From positions 1 through 51,103 of the forward strand of contig JADLAV010000045.1 of NCBI GenBank assembly GCA_020848075.1: 51,103 nt of DNA. Reading direction: 5' to 3'. The notes below the pieces were generated by a model. That model was not told the origin of the DNA. It was given only the letters and a program-made list of their open reading frames with translations, and searched no databases. Positions 23,791-32,122 of this stretch are shown here, piece after piece. Every line of letters begins with the position of its first letter. Within the stretch, counting starts at the first letter, position 1. This DNA is from Burkholderiales bacterium. GTDB lineage: Bacteria; Pseudomonadota; Gammaproteobacteria; Burkholderiales; SG8-39. The translations under genes and the position numbers were made by a program.

Positions 23791-25071
23791 ATGACCACCA
23801 TCGCCGTCGTCGGACTCGGGTACGTCGGGCTGCCGCTCGCGGTCGAGTTCGGCAAGAAGCACCGCACCATCGGCTACGACCTCTCGCGCGAGAAGGTCGA
23901 GGCCTATCGCCGCCACGTCGATCCCACCGGCGAGGTGAGCACGGCCGACCTGAAGGCGGCCACCGGACTCACGGCGACGACCGACCCCGCTGCGCTGCGC
24001 GAGGCCGAGGTCGTCATCGTGGCGGTGCCGACGCCGGTCGACGAGACGCATCAGCCCGACTTCCGGCCGCTCCGCGGCGCGAGCGAGATCGTCGGGCGCC
24101 ACCTGAAGCGCGGCGCGACGGTCGTCTACGAGTCGACCGTCTACCCCGGCGCCACCGAGGAGGTGTGCATCCCGGTGCTCGAGCAGCAATCCGCGATGAA
24201 GTGGAAGCGCGACTTCTTCGTCGGGTACTCGCCGGAGCGCATCAACCCGGGCGACCGCGAGCACACCCTCACGCGGATCGTGAAGGTGGTGGCCGGCGAC
24301 ACGCCGGAGACACTCGATCGGCTGGCGCAGGTCTACGGCAGCGTGGTCACGGCGGGCGTGCACCGCGCGACGAGCATCAAGGTCGCCGAGGCCGCCAAGG
24401 TGATCGAGAACACGCAGCGCGATCTCAACATCGCGCTGATGAACGAGCTCGCGATCCTCTTCGACCGCATCGGCATCGACACGCAGGAGGTACTGCAGGC
24501 GGCGGGCACGAAGTGGAATTTCCTGCCGTTCCGGCCGGGGCTGGTCGGCGGGCACTGTATCGGCGTCGATCCCTACTACCTCACGCACAAGGCGGAGATG
24601 GTCGGCCACCATCCGCAGGTGATCCTGGCCGGAAGGCGGATCAACGACGGGATGGGCAAGTTCGTCGCCGAGCGCACGGTGAAGAACATGATCCGGGCGG
24701 GCTTCGCGGTGAAGGGCCAGGACGTGATCGTGCTCGGCCTCACGTTCAAGGAGAACTGCCCGGACCTGCGCAACTCGCGCGTGATCGACGTCATCAACGA
24801 GCTTGCGTCCTACGGCGCGAACGTGCACGTGCACGATCCGGTCGCGAGCCCGCAAGAGGCGGCGCACGAGTACGGCGTCCAGCTCAAGGGCTGGAGCGAA
24901 CTGCCGCGCGCGAACGCGATCGTCGCGGCGGTGGCGCACCGCGCGTTCGGCGAGCGCACGGTCGCGGACTACGTCGAGAAGCTCGCGCCCGGCGGCGTCT
25001 TCATCGACGTCAAGGGGCAGGCGGACGCCGCGGCGCTCCGCGCGCGCGGGATCGACGTCTGGCGGTTGTAG
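23791..25071 (+). CDS. UDP-N-acetylhexosamine 6-dehydrogenase (TviB/WbpO type)
   Basis: 426 residues of the UDP-glucose/GDP-mannose dehydrogenase superfamily. The N-terminal Rossmann motif is VVGLGYVGLPLAVEFGKK (6-23); VVYESTVYPGATEE and RINPGDREH are typical of the UDP-GlcNAc/GalNAc branch; KVIENTQRDLNIALMNEL is the dimer helix; LVGGHCIGVDPYYL holds the catalytic cysteine Cys256; GLTFKENCPDLRNSRVIDVI opens the C-terminal domain. It oxidises C6 of a UDP-amino sugar twice with NAD+, giving a uronic acid for the polymer. An acidic amino-sugar residue would suit the AsnB-type amidotransferase at the other end of the locus. The specific substrate cannot be told from sequence. Confidence 0.9.
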   Translation: MTTIAVVGLGYVGLPLAVEFGKKHRTIGYDLSREKVEAYRRHVDPTGEVSTADLKAATGLTATTDPAALREAEVVIVAVPTPVDETHQPDFRPLRGASEIVGRHLKRGATVVYESTVYPGATEEVCIPVLEQQSAMKWKRDFFVGYSPERINPGDREHTLTRIVKVVAGDTPETLDRLAQVYGSVVTAGVHRATSIKVAEAAKVIENTQRDLNIALMNELAILFDRIGIDTQEVLQAAGTKWNFLPFRPGLVGGHCIGVDPYYLTHKAEMVGHHPQVILAGRRINDGMGKFVAERTVKNMIRAGFAVKGQDVIVLGLTFKENCPDLRNSRVIDVINELASYGANVHVHDPVASPQEAAHEYGVQLKGWSELPRANAIVAAVAHRAFGERTVADYVEKLAPGGVFIDVKGQADAAALRARGIDVWRL

Positions 25072-25107
25072 CACGAGCAGATGATCGATCGCAGAACACT
25101 CGCCGCG

Positions 25108-25188
25108 CACCACCCCGCCGCTGCTGGCGCCCGACACCACCCCGCCGCTGCTGGCGCCCGACACCACCCCGCCGCTGCTGGCGCCCGA
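25108..25188 (+). repeat. Tandem repeat, three 27-bp copies
   Basis: Units begin at 25108, 25135 and 25162, each CACCACCCCGCCGCTGCTGG followed by CGCCCGA, identical as read. A fourth diverged unit merges into the family-2 repeat at 25189. Confidence 0.9.
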
Positions 25189-25318
25189 CACCACCCCGCC
25201 GCCTTCGGCGGCACCCCTCCTCAGGGAGGAGGGGAAAAGGCACCTGAGGGAGGAGGGGAAAAAGCCTTGATCCCCTCCTTTTCAAGGAGGGGTGGCTGCG
25301 CAGCAGCCGGGGTGGTTA
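25189..25318. repeat. Family-2 interspersed repeat
   Basis: CACCACCCCGCCGCCTTCGG starts the element; it then has AGGGAGGAGGGGAA twice, TCCCCTCCTTTTCAAGGAGG, and ends GGCTGCGCAGCAGCCGGGGT then GGTT. The ends are inverted (CACCACCCCG / CGGGGTGG). A second full copy is at 32877-33062. The transglycosylase start codon lies in its right end. Confidence 0.8.
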
Positions 25319-26202
25319 CGAGCCGCCTCGCGTTCATCGCGGCCGCGATCACGCTCCTCTGCACCCCGCTCGCCTCGCTCGCCGACGACCCAGCAGGCGG
25401 CGCGCCGGCGCAAGGCCCGCTCGTCGCACAGGCGGTCGCGTACGAGCACGGCGAAGGCGTCGCGAAGGATCCGCTCAAGGCGGCTGCGCTCTATTGCGAG
25501 GCGGCGCGCGCGGGCGACGCGGAAGCGCAATACGGTCTCGGCTGGATGTACGCGAACGGGCGCGGCGTGCCCCACGACGACCCCATCGCCGCAGCGCTCT
25601 TCGCACTGGCCGCGGCGCAGGGCCACGCGCAGGCCGCGCGCATGCTGGCCTACGTCGGACCGCCGAGCGCCGCTCTGCCGGAGTGCATGCAGACCAAAGC
25701 GGAGCCGGAACCGGTCTTCGCGATCCCGGCCGACTGGCCGCCGCACAAGCAGCGGGTCGCGACGCTCGTGCGCGAGCTCGCGCCCGCGTACGCGGTGCGG
25801 CCGGAGCTCGCGCTCGCGGTGATCGCGGCGGAGTCGAATTTCGATCCGCGGGCGCGCTCGGCGAAAGACGCCCGGGGCCTGATGCAGCTCGTGCCCGAGA
25901 CCGCCGCGCGCTTCGGCGTGCGCAATGCCTACGATCCGAAGGAGAACGTGCGCGGCGGGCTCGCGTACCTGCAGTGGCTGCTCTCCTACTACCGCGGGCA
26001 GGTGAGGCTCGCCCTCGCCGCCTACAACGCCGGCGAAAACGTGGTCGACCGGTTCCAGGGCGTGCCGCCGTATCCGGAAACGCAGGGCTACGTCCGGCGC
26101 ATCATGGCCGCGCTCAACATGAACCATCACCCGTACGACGAGCACCTCACCGAGGCATCGCCGGTGTTCGCCGCAGCGCAGTCGCCGCGGCGCACGAAAT
26201 GA
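25312..26202 (+). CDS. Exported lytic transglycosylase with Sel1 repeats
   Basis: About 296 residues from GTG 25312, chosen because a signal peptide follows (TSRLAFIAAAITLLCTPLASLA); an ATG at 25081 would prefix 77 residues encoded by repeats. Two Sel1-like repeats (35-110) include YEHGEGVAKDPLKAAALYCE and YGLGWMYANGRGVPHDDPIA. The SLT domain (150-285) has catalytic Glu in AVIAAESNFDPRARS, then KDARGLMQLVPETAARFGV, NVRGGLAYLQWLL and LALAAYNAGENVV. It cleaves the glycan strands of peptidoglycan and may open the wall for export machinery. The only purine-rich Shine-Dalgarno-like stretch, AAGGAGG at 25284-25290, is in the repeat and 21 bp from the GTG. The next gene overlaps by 4 bp. Confidence 0.85.
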   Translation: MVTSRLAFIAAAITLLCTPLASLADDPAGGAPAQGPLVAQAVAYEHGEGVAKDPLKAAALYCEAARAGDAEAQYGLGWMYANGRGVPHDDPIAAALFALAAAQGHAQAARMLAYVGPPSAALPECMQTKAEPEPVFAIPADWPPHKQRVATLVRELAPAYAVRPELALAVIAAESNFDPRARSAKDARGLMQLVPETAARFGVRNAYDPKENVRGGLAYLQWLLSYYRGQVRLALAAYNAGENVVDRFQGVPPYPETQGYVRRIMAALNMNHHPYDEHLTEASPVFAAAQSPRRTK

Positions 26203-26993
26203 CGCCTGCGCGCCGGCGGCTCGTCGGGTGCTTGCTCCTCGCATCGGCGGCCGCGCTGCTGTGGGCCGGCCCGCCGCGCGCGGCACGCGCCGATCAGGCC
26301 GACACGATCGCGCGGGTGAAGTACTCGGTGGTCGTGGTCGGAACGTTCCAGGCCACTCGCAACCCCCGGTTCAGGTTCCGTGGAACGGGCTTCGCCGTCG
26401 GCGATGGCTCGCTCGTGGCAACCAACGCACATGTGGTGCCCGACGTCCTCGACGTCGAGCGGAACGAAGCGCTCACGATCCTCGTGCGCGAGCCTGGCGG
26501 CAAGCTCATGCAGTTCCAGGTCGATCAGGTGGCGTCCGATCCGGACCACGACCTCGCCTTGCTGCGCTCGAGGGGCCCGCGGCTCACGCCCTTGCGGCTC
26601 GGCGACTCCGACCAGGTGCGCGAGGGCCAGCTCTTTCTCTTCACCGGCTTTCCGATCGGCGAGGTGCTCGGCGCGTTTCCCGTGACCCACCGGGCGATGA
26701 TATCGGCGATGGCGCCGATCGCGATTCCCGGCCCGCGCGCGAACCAGCTCACTCCGCGGCTCCTGCGGCAGCTCGCGAGCGGCGCTTTCTCGATCTTCCA
26801 GCTCGACGGCACCGCCTACCCGGGAAACAGCGGCAGCCCGGTCTACAGCGCGGAGACCGGGGATGTCGTCGGGGTGGTCAACATGGTCTTCGTGAAGGGC
26901 CGGAAGGAAGCCGCGCTCGAGGAGCCGAGCGGGATCTCCTACGCGATTCCCGCGCGCTACCTGGCCGAGCTGCTGCGCACGGTCCGCCAGTAG
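26199..26993 (+). CDS. Exported trypsin-like serine protease
   Basis: 264 residues starting in an ATGA overlap with the transglycosylase stop. The signal peptide is MTPARRRLVGCLLLASAAAL through about residue 31. The chymotrypsin-fold triad is visible: His78 in SLVATNAHVV, Asp118 in PDHDLALL, Ser211 in YPGNSGSPVYS. The tail GVVNMVFVKG...SGISYAIPARYL resembles DegP/S1C proteases, but no PDZ domain follows, so it is the protease domain alone. The overlap implies co-translation with the transglycosylase, and both are exported; a joint role in envelope remodelling or maturation of secreted proteins is inference. Confidence 0.85.
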   Translation: MTPARRRLVGCLLLASAAALLWAGPPRAARADQADTIARVKYSVVVVGTFQATRNPRFRFRGTGFAVGDGSLVATNAHVVPDVLDVERNEALTILVREPGGKLMQFQVDQVASDPDHDLALLRSRGPRLTPLRLGDSDQVREGQLFLFTGFPIGEVLGAFPVTHRAMISAMAPIAIPGPRANQLTPRLLRQLASGAFSIFQLDGTAYPGNSGSPVYSAETGDVVGVVNMVFVKGRKEAALEEPSGISYAIPARYLAELLRTVRQ

Positions 26994-27046
26994 CGACGCG
27001 AGCGAACGCTCGCCGGCGCGGCAGGCCGCGATTTTGGGATAGCTTC

Positions 27047-27052
27047 TATAAT
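27047..27052 (+). promoter_or_regulatory. -10 hexamer for the dacA gene
   Basis: A perfect TATAAT sits 46 bp before the ATG at 27099. No good -35 hexamer is found 16-18 bp upstream, so the promoter may be weak or activator-dependent. Confidence 0.45.
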
Positions 27053-27098
27053 CGGCGTGGTTGGTCACCGTCGTGTCGCCCTTCTCCGATTGGTCCCC

Positions 27099-28229
27099 AT
27101 GAAGCTACCGCTCCAGGCTGCGCTGCTCGCCGTCGCGCTCGTCGCGCAATCCGTCCTCGCCCAGGCGCCGACTCCGCCGCCGATCGCGGCGAAGGCGTGG
27201 GTGCTGCTCGACATGAACGCCGATCAGCCGATCGCGAGCGAGGCTCCCGACGAGCGCATCGAGCCGGCGTCGCTCACCAAGCTCATGACCTCGTACATCG
27301 TGTCCGACGCGCTCAAGAAGAAGACCATCAAGCTCGGCCAGGTGGTACCGGTGTCGGAGAAGGCCTGGCGCATGGGCGGCGCGCGCACGTTCATCGAGCC
27401 GCGCAAGCCCGTCACTGTCGAGGAGCTGCTGCACGGGATGATCGTGCAGTCTGGGAACGACGCGACGGTCGCGCTCGCCGAGCTCGTCGGCGGCTCGGAG
27501 GAGACGTTCGTCCAGATGATGAACCGCGAGGCGGCGCGGCTCGGCCTGAAGAACACCAACTTCACCAATGCAACGGGCTGGCCCGATCCGAAGCACTACT
27601 CGACCGCGCGCGACCTCGCAACGCTCACCGCGGCCCTGATCCGGGACTTCCCGGAAGAGTACGGGCTCTACTCGCTCAAGGAGTTCCGCTACAACAACAT
27701 CACGCAGCAGAACCGCAACCGCCTGCTGTGGCTCGACCCGAACGTGGACGGCGTGAAGACCGGACACACCGAGGCGGCGGGCTTCTGCCTGATCGCTTCG
27801 GCGAAGCGCGGCCAGCGGCGGCTCGTCTCGGTCGTCCTCGGCACCAAGTCCGACAGCCTGCGCGCGCAGGAGAGCCAGAAGCTCCTCAACTACGGCTTCC
27901 AGTTCTTCGACAGCGTGCGCCTCTACGAGAAGGGCCAGCCGGTGAGCACGCTGCGCGTGTGGAAAGGCAACCGGAACGAGGTCAAGGCCGGATTGCCGTC
28001 GGATCTCTATGTGGTGCTGCCCAAGGGCGATGCCGAGAAGATCAAGGCCGAGTTCGTCAGCCGGCAGCCGCTCATCGCGCCGGTGAGCGCCGGCCAGCCG
28101 GTGGGCACCGTCCGACTCACGCTGGACGGGCGTTCGCTCGGCGAGCACACTGCAGTGGCGCTCGAGGACGTTCCGGTCGCAGGCGTGATCGGCCGCCTGT
28201 GGGACACCATGCGCCTCTGGTTCAACTGA
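27099..28229 (+). CDS. dacA: D-alanyl-D-alanine carboxypeptidase (PBP5/6 type)
   Basis: 376 residues from ATG 27099, which opens a signal peptide (MKLPLQAALLAVALVAQSVL, cleavage near AQA). Penicillin-binding motifs are SLTK (58-61, nucleophile Ser58), SGN (118-120) and KTG (220-222, in DGVKTGHT). The C-terminal PBP5 beta domain (about 275-360) is followed by an amphipathic anchor, VIGRLWDTMRLWFN. It removes the terminal D-Ala from peptidoglycan pentapeptides at the outer face of the inner membrane. It is followed by the D-amino-acid aminotransferase gene, the usual betaproteobacterial order. Confidence 0.93.
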   Translation: MKLPLQAALLAVALVAQSVLAQAPTPPPIAAKAWVLLDMNADQPIASEAPDERIEPASLTKLMTSYIVSDALKKKTIKLGQVVPVSEKAWRMGGARTFIEPRKPVTVEELLHGMIVQSGNDATVALAELVGGSEETFVQMMNREAARLGLKNTNFTNATGWPDPKHYSTARDLATLTAALIRDFPEEYGLYSLKEFRYNNITQQNRNRLLWLDPNVDGVKTGHTEAAGFCLIASAKRGQRRLVSVVLGTKSDSLRAQESQKLLNYGFQFFDSVRLYEKGQPVSTLRVWKGNRNEVKAGLPSDLYVVLPKGDAEKIKAEFVSRQPLIAPVSAGQPVGTVRLTLDGRSLGEHTAVALEDVPVAGVIGRLWDTMRLWFN

Positions 28230-28276
28230 CGAATGCGGCGCATTCGTCGTCCCCGCGCGGGCGGCAGGACAACGCG

Positions 28277-29146
28277 ATGACGCAGACGGTCTACTTGAAC
28301 GGCGAGTACATGCCGCTCGACGAGGCGCGCGTGCCGGTGCTCGATCGGGGCTTCATCTTCGGCGACGGCGTGTACGAGGTGATCCCGGTGTACGGCCGCG
28401 TGGCGCTGCGCCTGCAGGAGCATCTCCTGCGCATGCAGCGCAGCCTGGATGCGATCCGGCTCGCCAACCCGATGGACCTCACGGCGTGGACGAAGCTCGT
28501 CGGCGAGATCATCGCGCGCAACCCGTGGGACGACCAGGCAGTCTATGTGCAGGTGACGCGCGGCGTCGCGCCGCGCGACCACACGTTCCCGGCCGGCGTC
28601 CGGCCGACCGTCTTCGTGATGGCGAATCCGATGACTAAGCCGACCGCCGAGCAGCGCGAGAAAGGCGTCGGCGTGATCACCGCCGAGGACTTTCGCTGGC
28701 AGCGCTGCGACATCAAGTCGGTGTCGCTGCTCGCCAACTGCATGCTGCGCCAGCTCGCCGCCGAGGCGGGCTGCGCCGAGGCGGTGCTGCTGCGCGACGG
28801 CCTGGTGACCGAGGCCTCGGCCAGCAACGTGTTCGTCGTGAAGGACGGCGTGATCGTCACCCCGCCGAAGGACCACCGCATCCTGCCGGGCATCACGCTC
28901 GACCTCGTCATCGATCTCGCGCGCGAAGCGAAGCTTCCGCTCGAGGTGCGCACGCTACCGGAGGCCGAGCTGCGCGCGGCCGACGAGATCTGGGTCTCTT
29001 CCTCCACCAGGGAGGTGCTGCCGGTGACGAAGCTCGACGGCGTACCGGTCGGCGAGGGCAAGCCCGGGCCGATGTACGCGCGCATGTATCGGCTTTATCA
29101 GGACTACAAGGCGCGCATCGCGCGTACTGGGCTCACGCATGCATGA
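28277..29146 (+). CDS. dat: D-amino-acid transaminase (class IV)
   Basis: 289 residues. Fold-type IV PLP features are VLDRGFIFGDGVYEVIPVYG, the PLP lysine Lys147 in RCDIKSVSLLANCMLRQ, EAVLLRDGLVTEASASNVFVV and SSSTREVLPVTKLDG. It interconverts D-alanine and D-glutamate with their keto acids, feeding peptidoglycan precursors, which fits the dacA neighbour. Branched-chain aminotransferase is the other member of the family, but the active-site pattern and context favour D-specificity. Its 3' end overlaps the DUF493 gene by 8 bp. Confidence 0.88.
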   Translation: MTQTVYLNGEYMPLDEARVPVLDRGFIFGDGVYEVIPVYGRVALRLQEHLLRMQRSLDAIRLANPMDLTAWTKLVGEIIARNPWDDQAVYVQVTRGVAPRDHTFPAGVRPTVFVMANPMTKPTAEQREKGVGVITAEDFRWQRCDIKSVSLLANCMLRQLAAEAGCAEAVLLRDGLVTEASASNVFVVKDGVIVTPPKDHRILPGITLDLVIDLAREAKLPLEVRTLPEAELRAADEIWVSSSTREVLPVTKLDGVPVGEGKPGPMYARMYRLYQDYKARIARTGLTHA

Positions 29147-29414
29147 GAACGAGAGCGTCGAGTCACTGATCGCGTACCCCTGCGACTTCCCGATCAAGGC
29201 GATGGGGCGCCGGCAGCCGCGGTTCGCGCAGACGATCGTCGAGGTCGTGCAGCGGCACGCGCCGGACTTCGACCCCAGCACGGTCGAGATGCGGGCGAGC
29301 CGCGAAGGCAACTACCTATCGGTGACGGTGACGGTTCGGGCCACGTCGCGCGAGCAGCTCGACGCGCTGTACCGGGAGCTCTGCGATCATCCGATGGTGA
29401 CGATGGTCCTGTGA
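29139..29414 (+). CDS. DUF493 (YbeD-like) protein
   Basis: 91 residues of the small alpha/beta DUF493 family: SLIAYPCDFPIKAMGR near the start, then NYLSVTVTVRATSREQLDALY and a C-terminal DHPMVTMVL. The family is found between dacA and lipB in many proteobacteria and is of uncertain, possibly regulatory, ACT-like function. It overlaps the dat stop by 8 bp, so it is translationally coupled. Confidence 0.88.
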   Translation: MHENESVESLIAYPCDFPIKAMGRRQPRFAQTIVEVVQRHAPDFDPSTVEMRASREGNYLSVTVTVRATSREQLDALYRELCDHPMVTMVL

Positions 29415-29548
29415 GGCACGCATCGCCAGCCGTGAATCGCGAATCGCCCATCGTGATCCGTGAGCCACCGGCGCCGGAGCGCCGTTCGGCTGTCGCGACG
29501 CATGGCGCCGGCGATCCGCACGTCGCGCTTCGCGCATCGCACCCGACC

Positions 29549-30154
29549 GTGAAACGGTTGGGATTGGCGGACTACGCGCCCACCTACGAGGCGATGAAGC
29601 GCTTCACCGCCGCCCGCGGTCCGGGGACGCCGGACGAGCTGTGGCTGCTCGAGCACCCACCCGTGTACACCGTTGGCCAGGCCGGCCGGGACGAGCATCT
29701 GCCGCGGGGCGCGAGCATTCCGGTGGCGCGGATCGATCGCGGCGGGCAGATCACCTATCACGGGCCCGGGCAGGCCATCGCCTACGTGCTGCTCGACCTG
29801 CGGCGGCGCGGCCTGTCGGTGAGCGGGCTCGTGCGACGCATCGAGCAGGCGGTGATCGACTTGCTCGCGCGCCACGGCCTCGCGGGCGCGCGGCGGCCGG
29901 GGGCGCCCGGCGTCTACGTCGGCGCGGCCAAGGTTGCGGCGCTCGGCCTGCGCGTGCGCGGCGGCTGCAGCTATCATGGTGTCGCGCTAAACGTGGACAT
30001 GGACCTCGCGCCGTTCGCGGATATCGATCCCTGCGGGTACCCGGGGCTCGAGGTGACGCAGCTTGCCGACCTCGGCGTGCACCTGTCGCTGCCGGAGGCG
30101 AGCGAAGCGCTCGCCGACGCGCTCGGGGCGGCGCTGGAGCGGAGCGGCGCGTGA
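29549..30154 (+). CDS. lipB: Octanoyl-[acyl carrier protein]:protein N-octanoyltransferase
   Basis: 201 residues from GTG 29549, which yields the normal family start (VKRLGLADYAPTYEAMKRF). The upstream GTG at 29411 overlaps the DUF493 stop but would add 46 residues encoded by a low-complexity intergenic repeat. LipB motifs are ARIDRGGQITYHGPGQAIAY, GVYVGAAKVAALGLRV with the catalytic Lys, and NVDMDLAPFADIDPCGYPGL with the acyl-accepting Cys. It moves octanoate from ACP to lipoyl domains, the first step of lipoate synthesis; LipA completes it. Confidence 0.9.
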   Translation: MKRLGLADYAPTYEAMKRFTAARGPGTPDELWLLEHPPVYTVGQAGRDEHLPRGASIPVARIDRGGQITYHGPGQAIAYVLLDLRRRGLSVSGLVRRIEQAVIDLLARHGLAGARRPGAPGVYVGAAKVAALGLRVRGGCSYHGVALNVDMDLAPFADIDPCGYPGLEVTQLADLGVHLSLPEASEALADALGAALERSGA

Positions 30155-30209
30155 CCAGGGCGAAGCGGCATCCCCGGGCAGCGCCGAGCAGGGTTCAAGT
30201 CTCACGCCT

Positions 30210-30293
30210 CGCGTTATACGTTTCACTTTTCACGTGGCACGTTTCACGCTCGACGTTTCACGCTTGACGTTCCACGCTTGACGTTCCACGCTC
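30210..30293 (+). repeat. Imperfect tandem repeat of about 14-15 bp
   Basis: Successive units vary on ACGTTTCACGCTTG (ACGTTTCACGCTCG, ACGTTTCACGCTTG, ACGTTCCACGCTTG, ACGTTCCACGCTCT), with looser copies upstream from about 30210. They fill the lipB-lipA gap and end 10 bp before the lipA ATG. Confidence 0.75.
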
Positions 30294-30303
30294 TTCATCG
30301 CCG

Positions 30304-31266
30304 ATGACCACTGACGCCAAACAACCGTCCGCTCCCACCCGGCAGAAGGGCGAGGCGAAGACCGCCCGCATCCCGGTGAAGATCGTGCCGGCAGGGCCGC
30401 CGCTCAAGAAGCCGGCGTGGATCCGCGTGAGGGCTGCGGCGGCCGGCTCGCGCTTCCACGAGATCAAGGACATCCTGCGCAGGCACAACCTGCACACGGT
30501 GTGCGAGGAGGCGACCTGCCCGAACATCGGCGAGTGCTTCGGCAAGGGCACCGCGACGTTCATGATCCTCGGCGACCTCTGCACGCGGCGCTGCCCGTTC
30601 TGCGACGTCGCCCACGGCCGCCCCCAGCCGCCGGACGCGAACGAGCCGTTGCAGCTCGCGCGCACGATCGCAGCGCTCCGCCTCTCCTACGCCGTGATCA
30701 CCAGCGTCGACCGCGACGACCTGCGCGACGGCGGGGCCGGGCACTTCGCGGATTGCATCCGCGCGGTACGGGCAGAGTCGCCGCACACGCGCATCGAGGT
30801 GCTGGTGCCGGATTTCCGCGGGCGTCTGGACAGGGCGCTCGAGATCCTCGCGGCGACGCCGCCGGACGTGATGAACCACAACCTCGAGACGGTGCCGCGG
30901 CTCTACCGGCAGGCGCGGCCGGGGGGCGATTACGCCCACTCGCTCAAGCTACTCCGGGAATTCAAGGCGCGCCGGCCATCGGTGCCCACGAAGTCCGGCT
31001 TGATGGTCGGACTGGGCGAGACCGACGAAGAGATCCTGGAGGTCATGCGCGACCTGCGCCGCCACGACGTGGACATGCTCACGATCGGCCAGTATCTCGC
31101 ACCGTCCGCGCATCACCTGCCGGTCGCCCGCTACGTGCATCCCGACGTCTTCGCGATGTACGAGCGCGAGGCGCGCTCGCTCGGCTTCGCGCACGCCGCG
31201 GTCGGCCCGCTCGTGCGCTCGAGCTACCACGCCGACGAGCAGGCGCACCGCGCGGGTGTAGAGTAG
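30304..31266 (+). CDS. lipA: Lipoyl synthase
   Basis: 320 residues. It has both LipA iron-sulphur sites: the auxiliary cluster Cys67, Cys72, Cys78 ([15 protein letters not shown]) and the radical-SAM cluster Cys93, Cys97, Cys100 ([14 protein letters not shown]). [31 protein letters not shown] and the C-terminal RSSYHADEQ with the cluster-ligating Ser are also present. It inserts two sulphurs into octanoyl chains on lipoyl domains using SAM. It is preceded by lipB, with tandem repeats in the 149-bp gap. Confidence 0.96.
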   Translation: MTTDAKQPSAPTRQKGEAKTARIPVKIVPAGPPLKKPAWIRVRAAAAGSRFHEIKDILRRHNLHTVCEEATCPNIGECFGKGTATFMILGDLCTRRCPFCDVAHGRPQPPDANEPLQLARTIAALRLSYAVITSVDRDDLRDGGAGHFADCIRAVRAESPHTRIEVLVPDFRGRLDRALEILAATPPDVMNHNLETVPRLYRQARPGGDYAHSLKLLREFKARRPSVPTKSGLMVGLGETDEEILEVMRDLRRHDVDMLTIGQYLAPSAHHLPVARYVHPDVFAMYEREARSLGFAHAAVGPLVRSSYHADEQAHRAGVE

Positions 31267-31285
31267 CAGGCGTCCGGGAAGAGCC

Positions 31286-31311
31286 GTCATTTCCGCCTGC
31301 GCGGGAATGAC
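31286..31311. repeat. Palindromic repeat, family 1
   Basis: GTCATTTCCGCCTGCGCGGG then AATGAC. It lies 20 bp after lipA and might also act as a transcription-end hairpin, though there is no T run. Confidence 0.75.
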
Positions 31312-31367
31312 GGCCTTTCACCGCGGCTCGCAAAACGCGTCAGAGTCTCATTTTCCGGGGGGATCCG

Positions 31368-32048
31368 ATGCTCAAACGCCTCGCCTTCGTCGCGTCGATC
31401 GCCTTCGCCGGCAGCGCACATGCCCTCAGCGTGGCCGATCTCACGAACCAGGAAACCGTGCAGGGGCTCAAGGAGGCGCTGGCTCACGGCGCGGGCAAGG
31501 CGGTGGCGCAGCTCGGCACGACCAACGGGTTTCTCGGCAACGCCAAGGTGAAGATCCCGCTGCCCGAGTCGCTGCAGCGCGTCGAGCACGTGATGCGCGT
31601 GGTCGGCATGGGCAAGCAGGCCGACGAGCTCGTCACCAGCATGAACCACGCCGCCGAGATGGCGGTGAAGGAGGCGGAGCCGCTGCTGGTCGATGCGGTG
31701 AAGAAGATGAGCGTGCAGGACGCCAAGGGCATCCTGACCGGCGGCGACGACGCCGCCACGCAGTACTTCCGGCGCACCACCTCGGATGGGCTCACGAAGA
31801 AGTTCCTGCCGATCGTGAAGCAGATGACGGCGAAAGTGAATCTCGCCCAACTCTACAACCAGTACGCCGGGCAGGCCGCGAAGTTCGGCGTGATCGATGC
31901 GAAGGACGCCAACATCGACGATTACGTCACGCGCAAGGCGCTCGACGGCCTGTACCTCGTGATCGCCGAGCAGGAGCGCGCGATCCGCAAGGACCCGGTC
32001 GGCGCAGCCTCGAAGATCGTGCAGAAGGTGTTCGGAGCGGTCAAATAG
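31368..32048 (+). CDS. DUF4197 secreted protein
   Basis: 226 residues with a signal peptide (MLKRLAFVASIAFAGSAHA). The mature protein matches DUF4197: GLKEALAHGAGKAVAQLG, KVKIPLPESLQRVEHVMRVV, LVTSMNHAAEMAVKEAEPL, DAKGILTGGDDAATQYFRR and DDYVTRKALDGLYLVIAEQE. Most of it is predicted helical. The family is widespread in the envelope of proteobacteria with no established function. An earlier in-frame codon at 31307 was rejected because the signal peptide starts at 31368. Confidence 0.87.
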   Translation: MLKRLAFVASIAFAGSAHALSVADLTNQETVQGLKEALAHGAGKAVAQLGTTNGFLGNAKVKIPLPESLQRVEHVMRVVGMGKQADELVTSMNHAAEMAVKEAEPLLVDAVKKMSVQDAKGILTGGDDAATQYFRRTTSDGLTKKFLPIVKQMTAKVNLAQLYNQYAGQAAKFGVIDAKDANIDDYVTRKALDGLYLVIAEQERAIRKDPVGAASKIVQKVFGAVK

Positions 32049-32122
32049 CGATCCTGGCCGCTCTCTTCCAGACGCACGTGAGGAAACCAAGCCGGAATAT
32101 GACGGACTTCTCCAGATGCTTC

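Noticed and set aside
20809-25194. 1461-codon minus-strand open frame opposite prsT and the dehydrogenase
   Set aside because: Long antisense frames are expected in DNA of this G+C. The product has no motif, while prsT and the dehydrogenase are clear on the plus strand.
26228-28276. N-terminal extension of the D-amino-acid transaminase frame through the protease and dacA genes
   Set aside because: The transaminase family start is ATG 28277. The upstream part is a shadow of two real genes.
31286-31311. Rho-independent terminator after lipA
   Set aside because: The hairpin is a family-1 repeat copy and is not followed by a T run.
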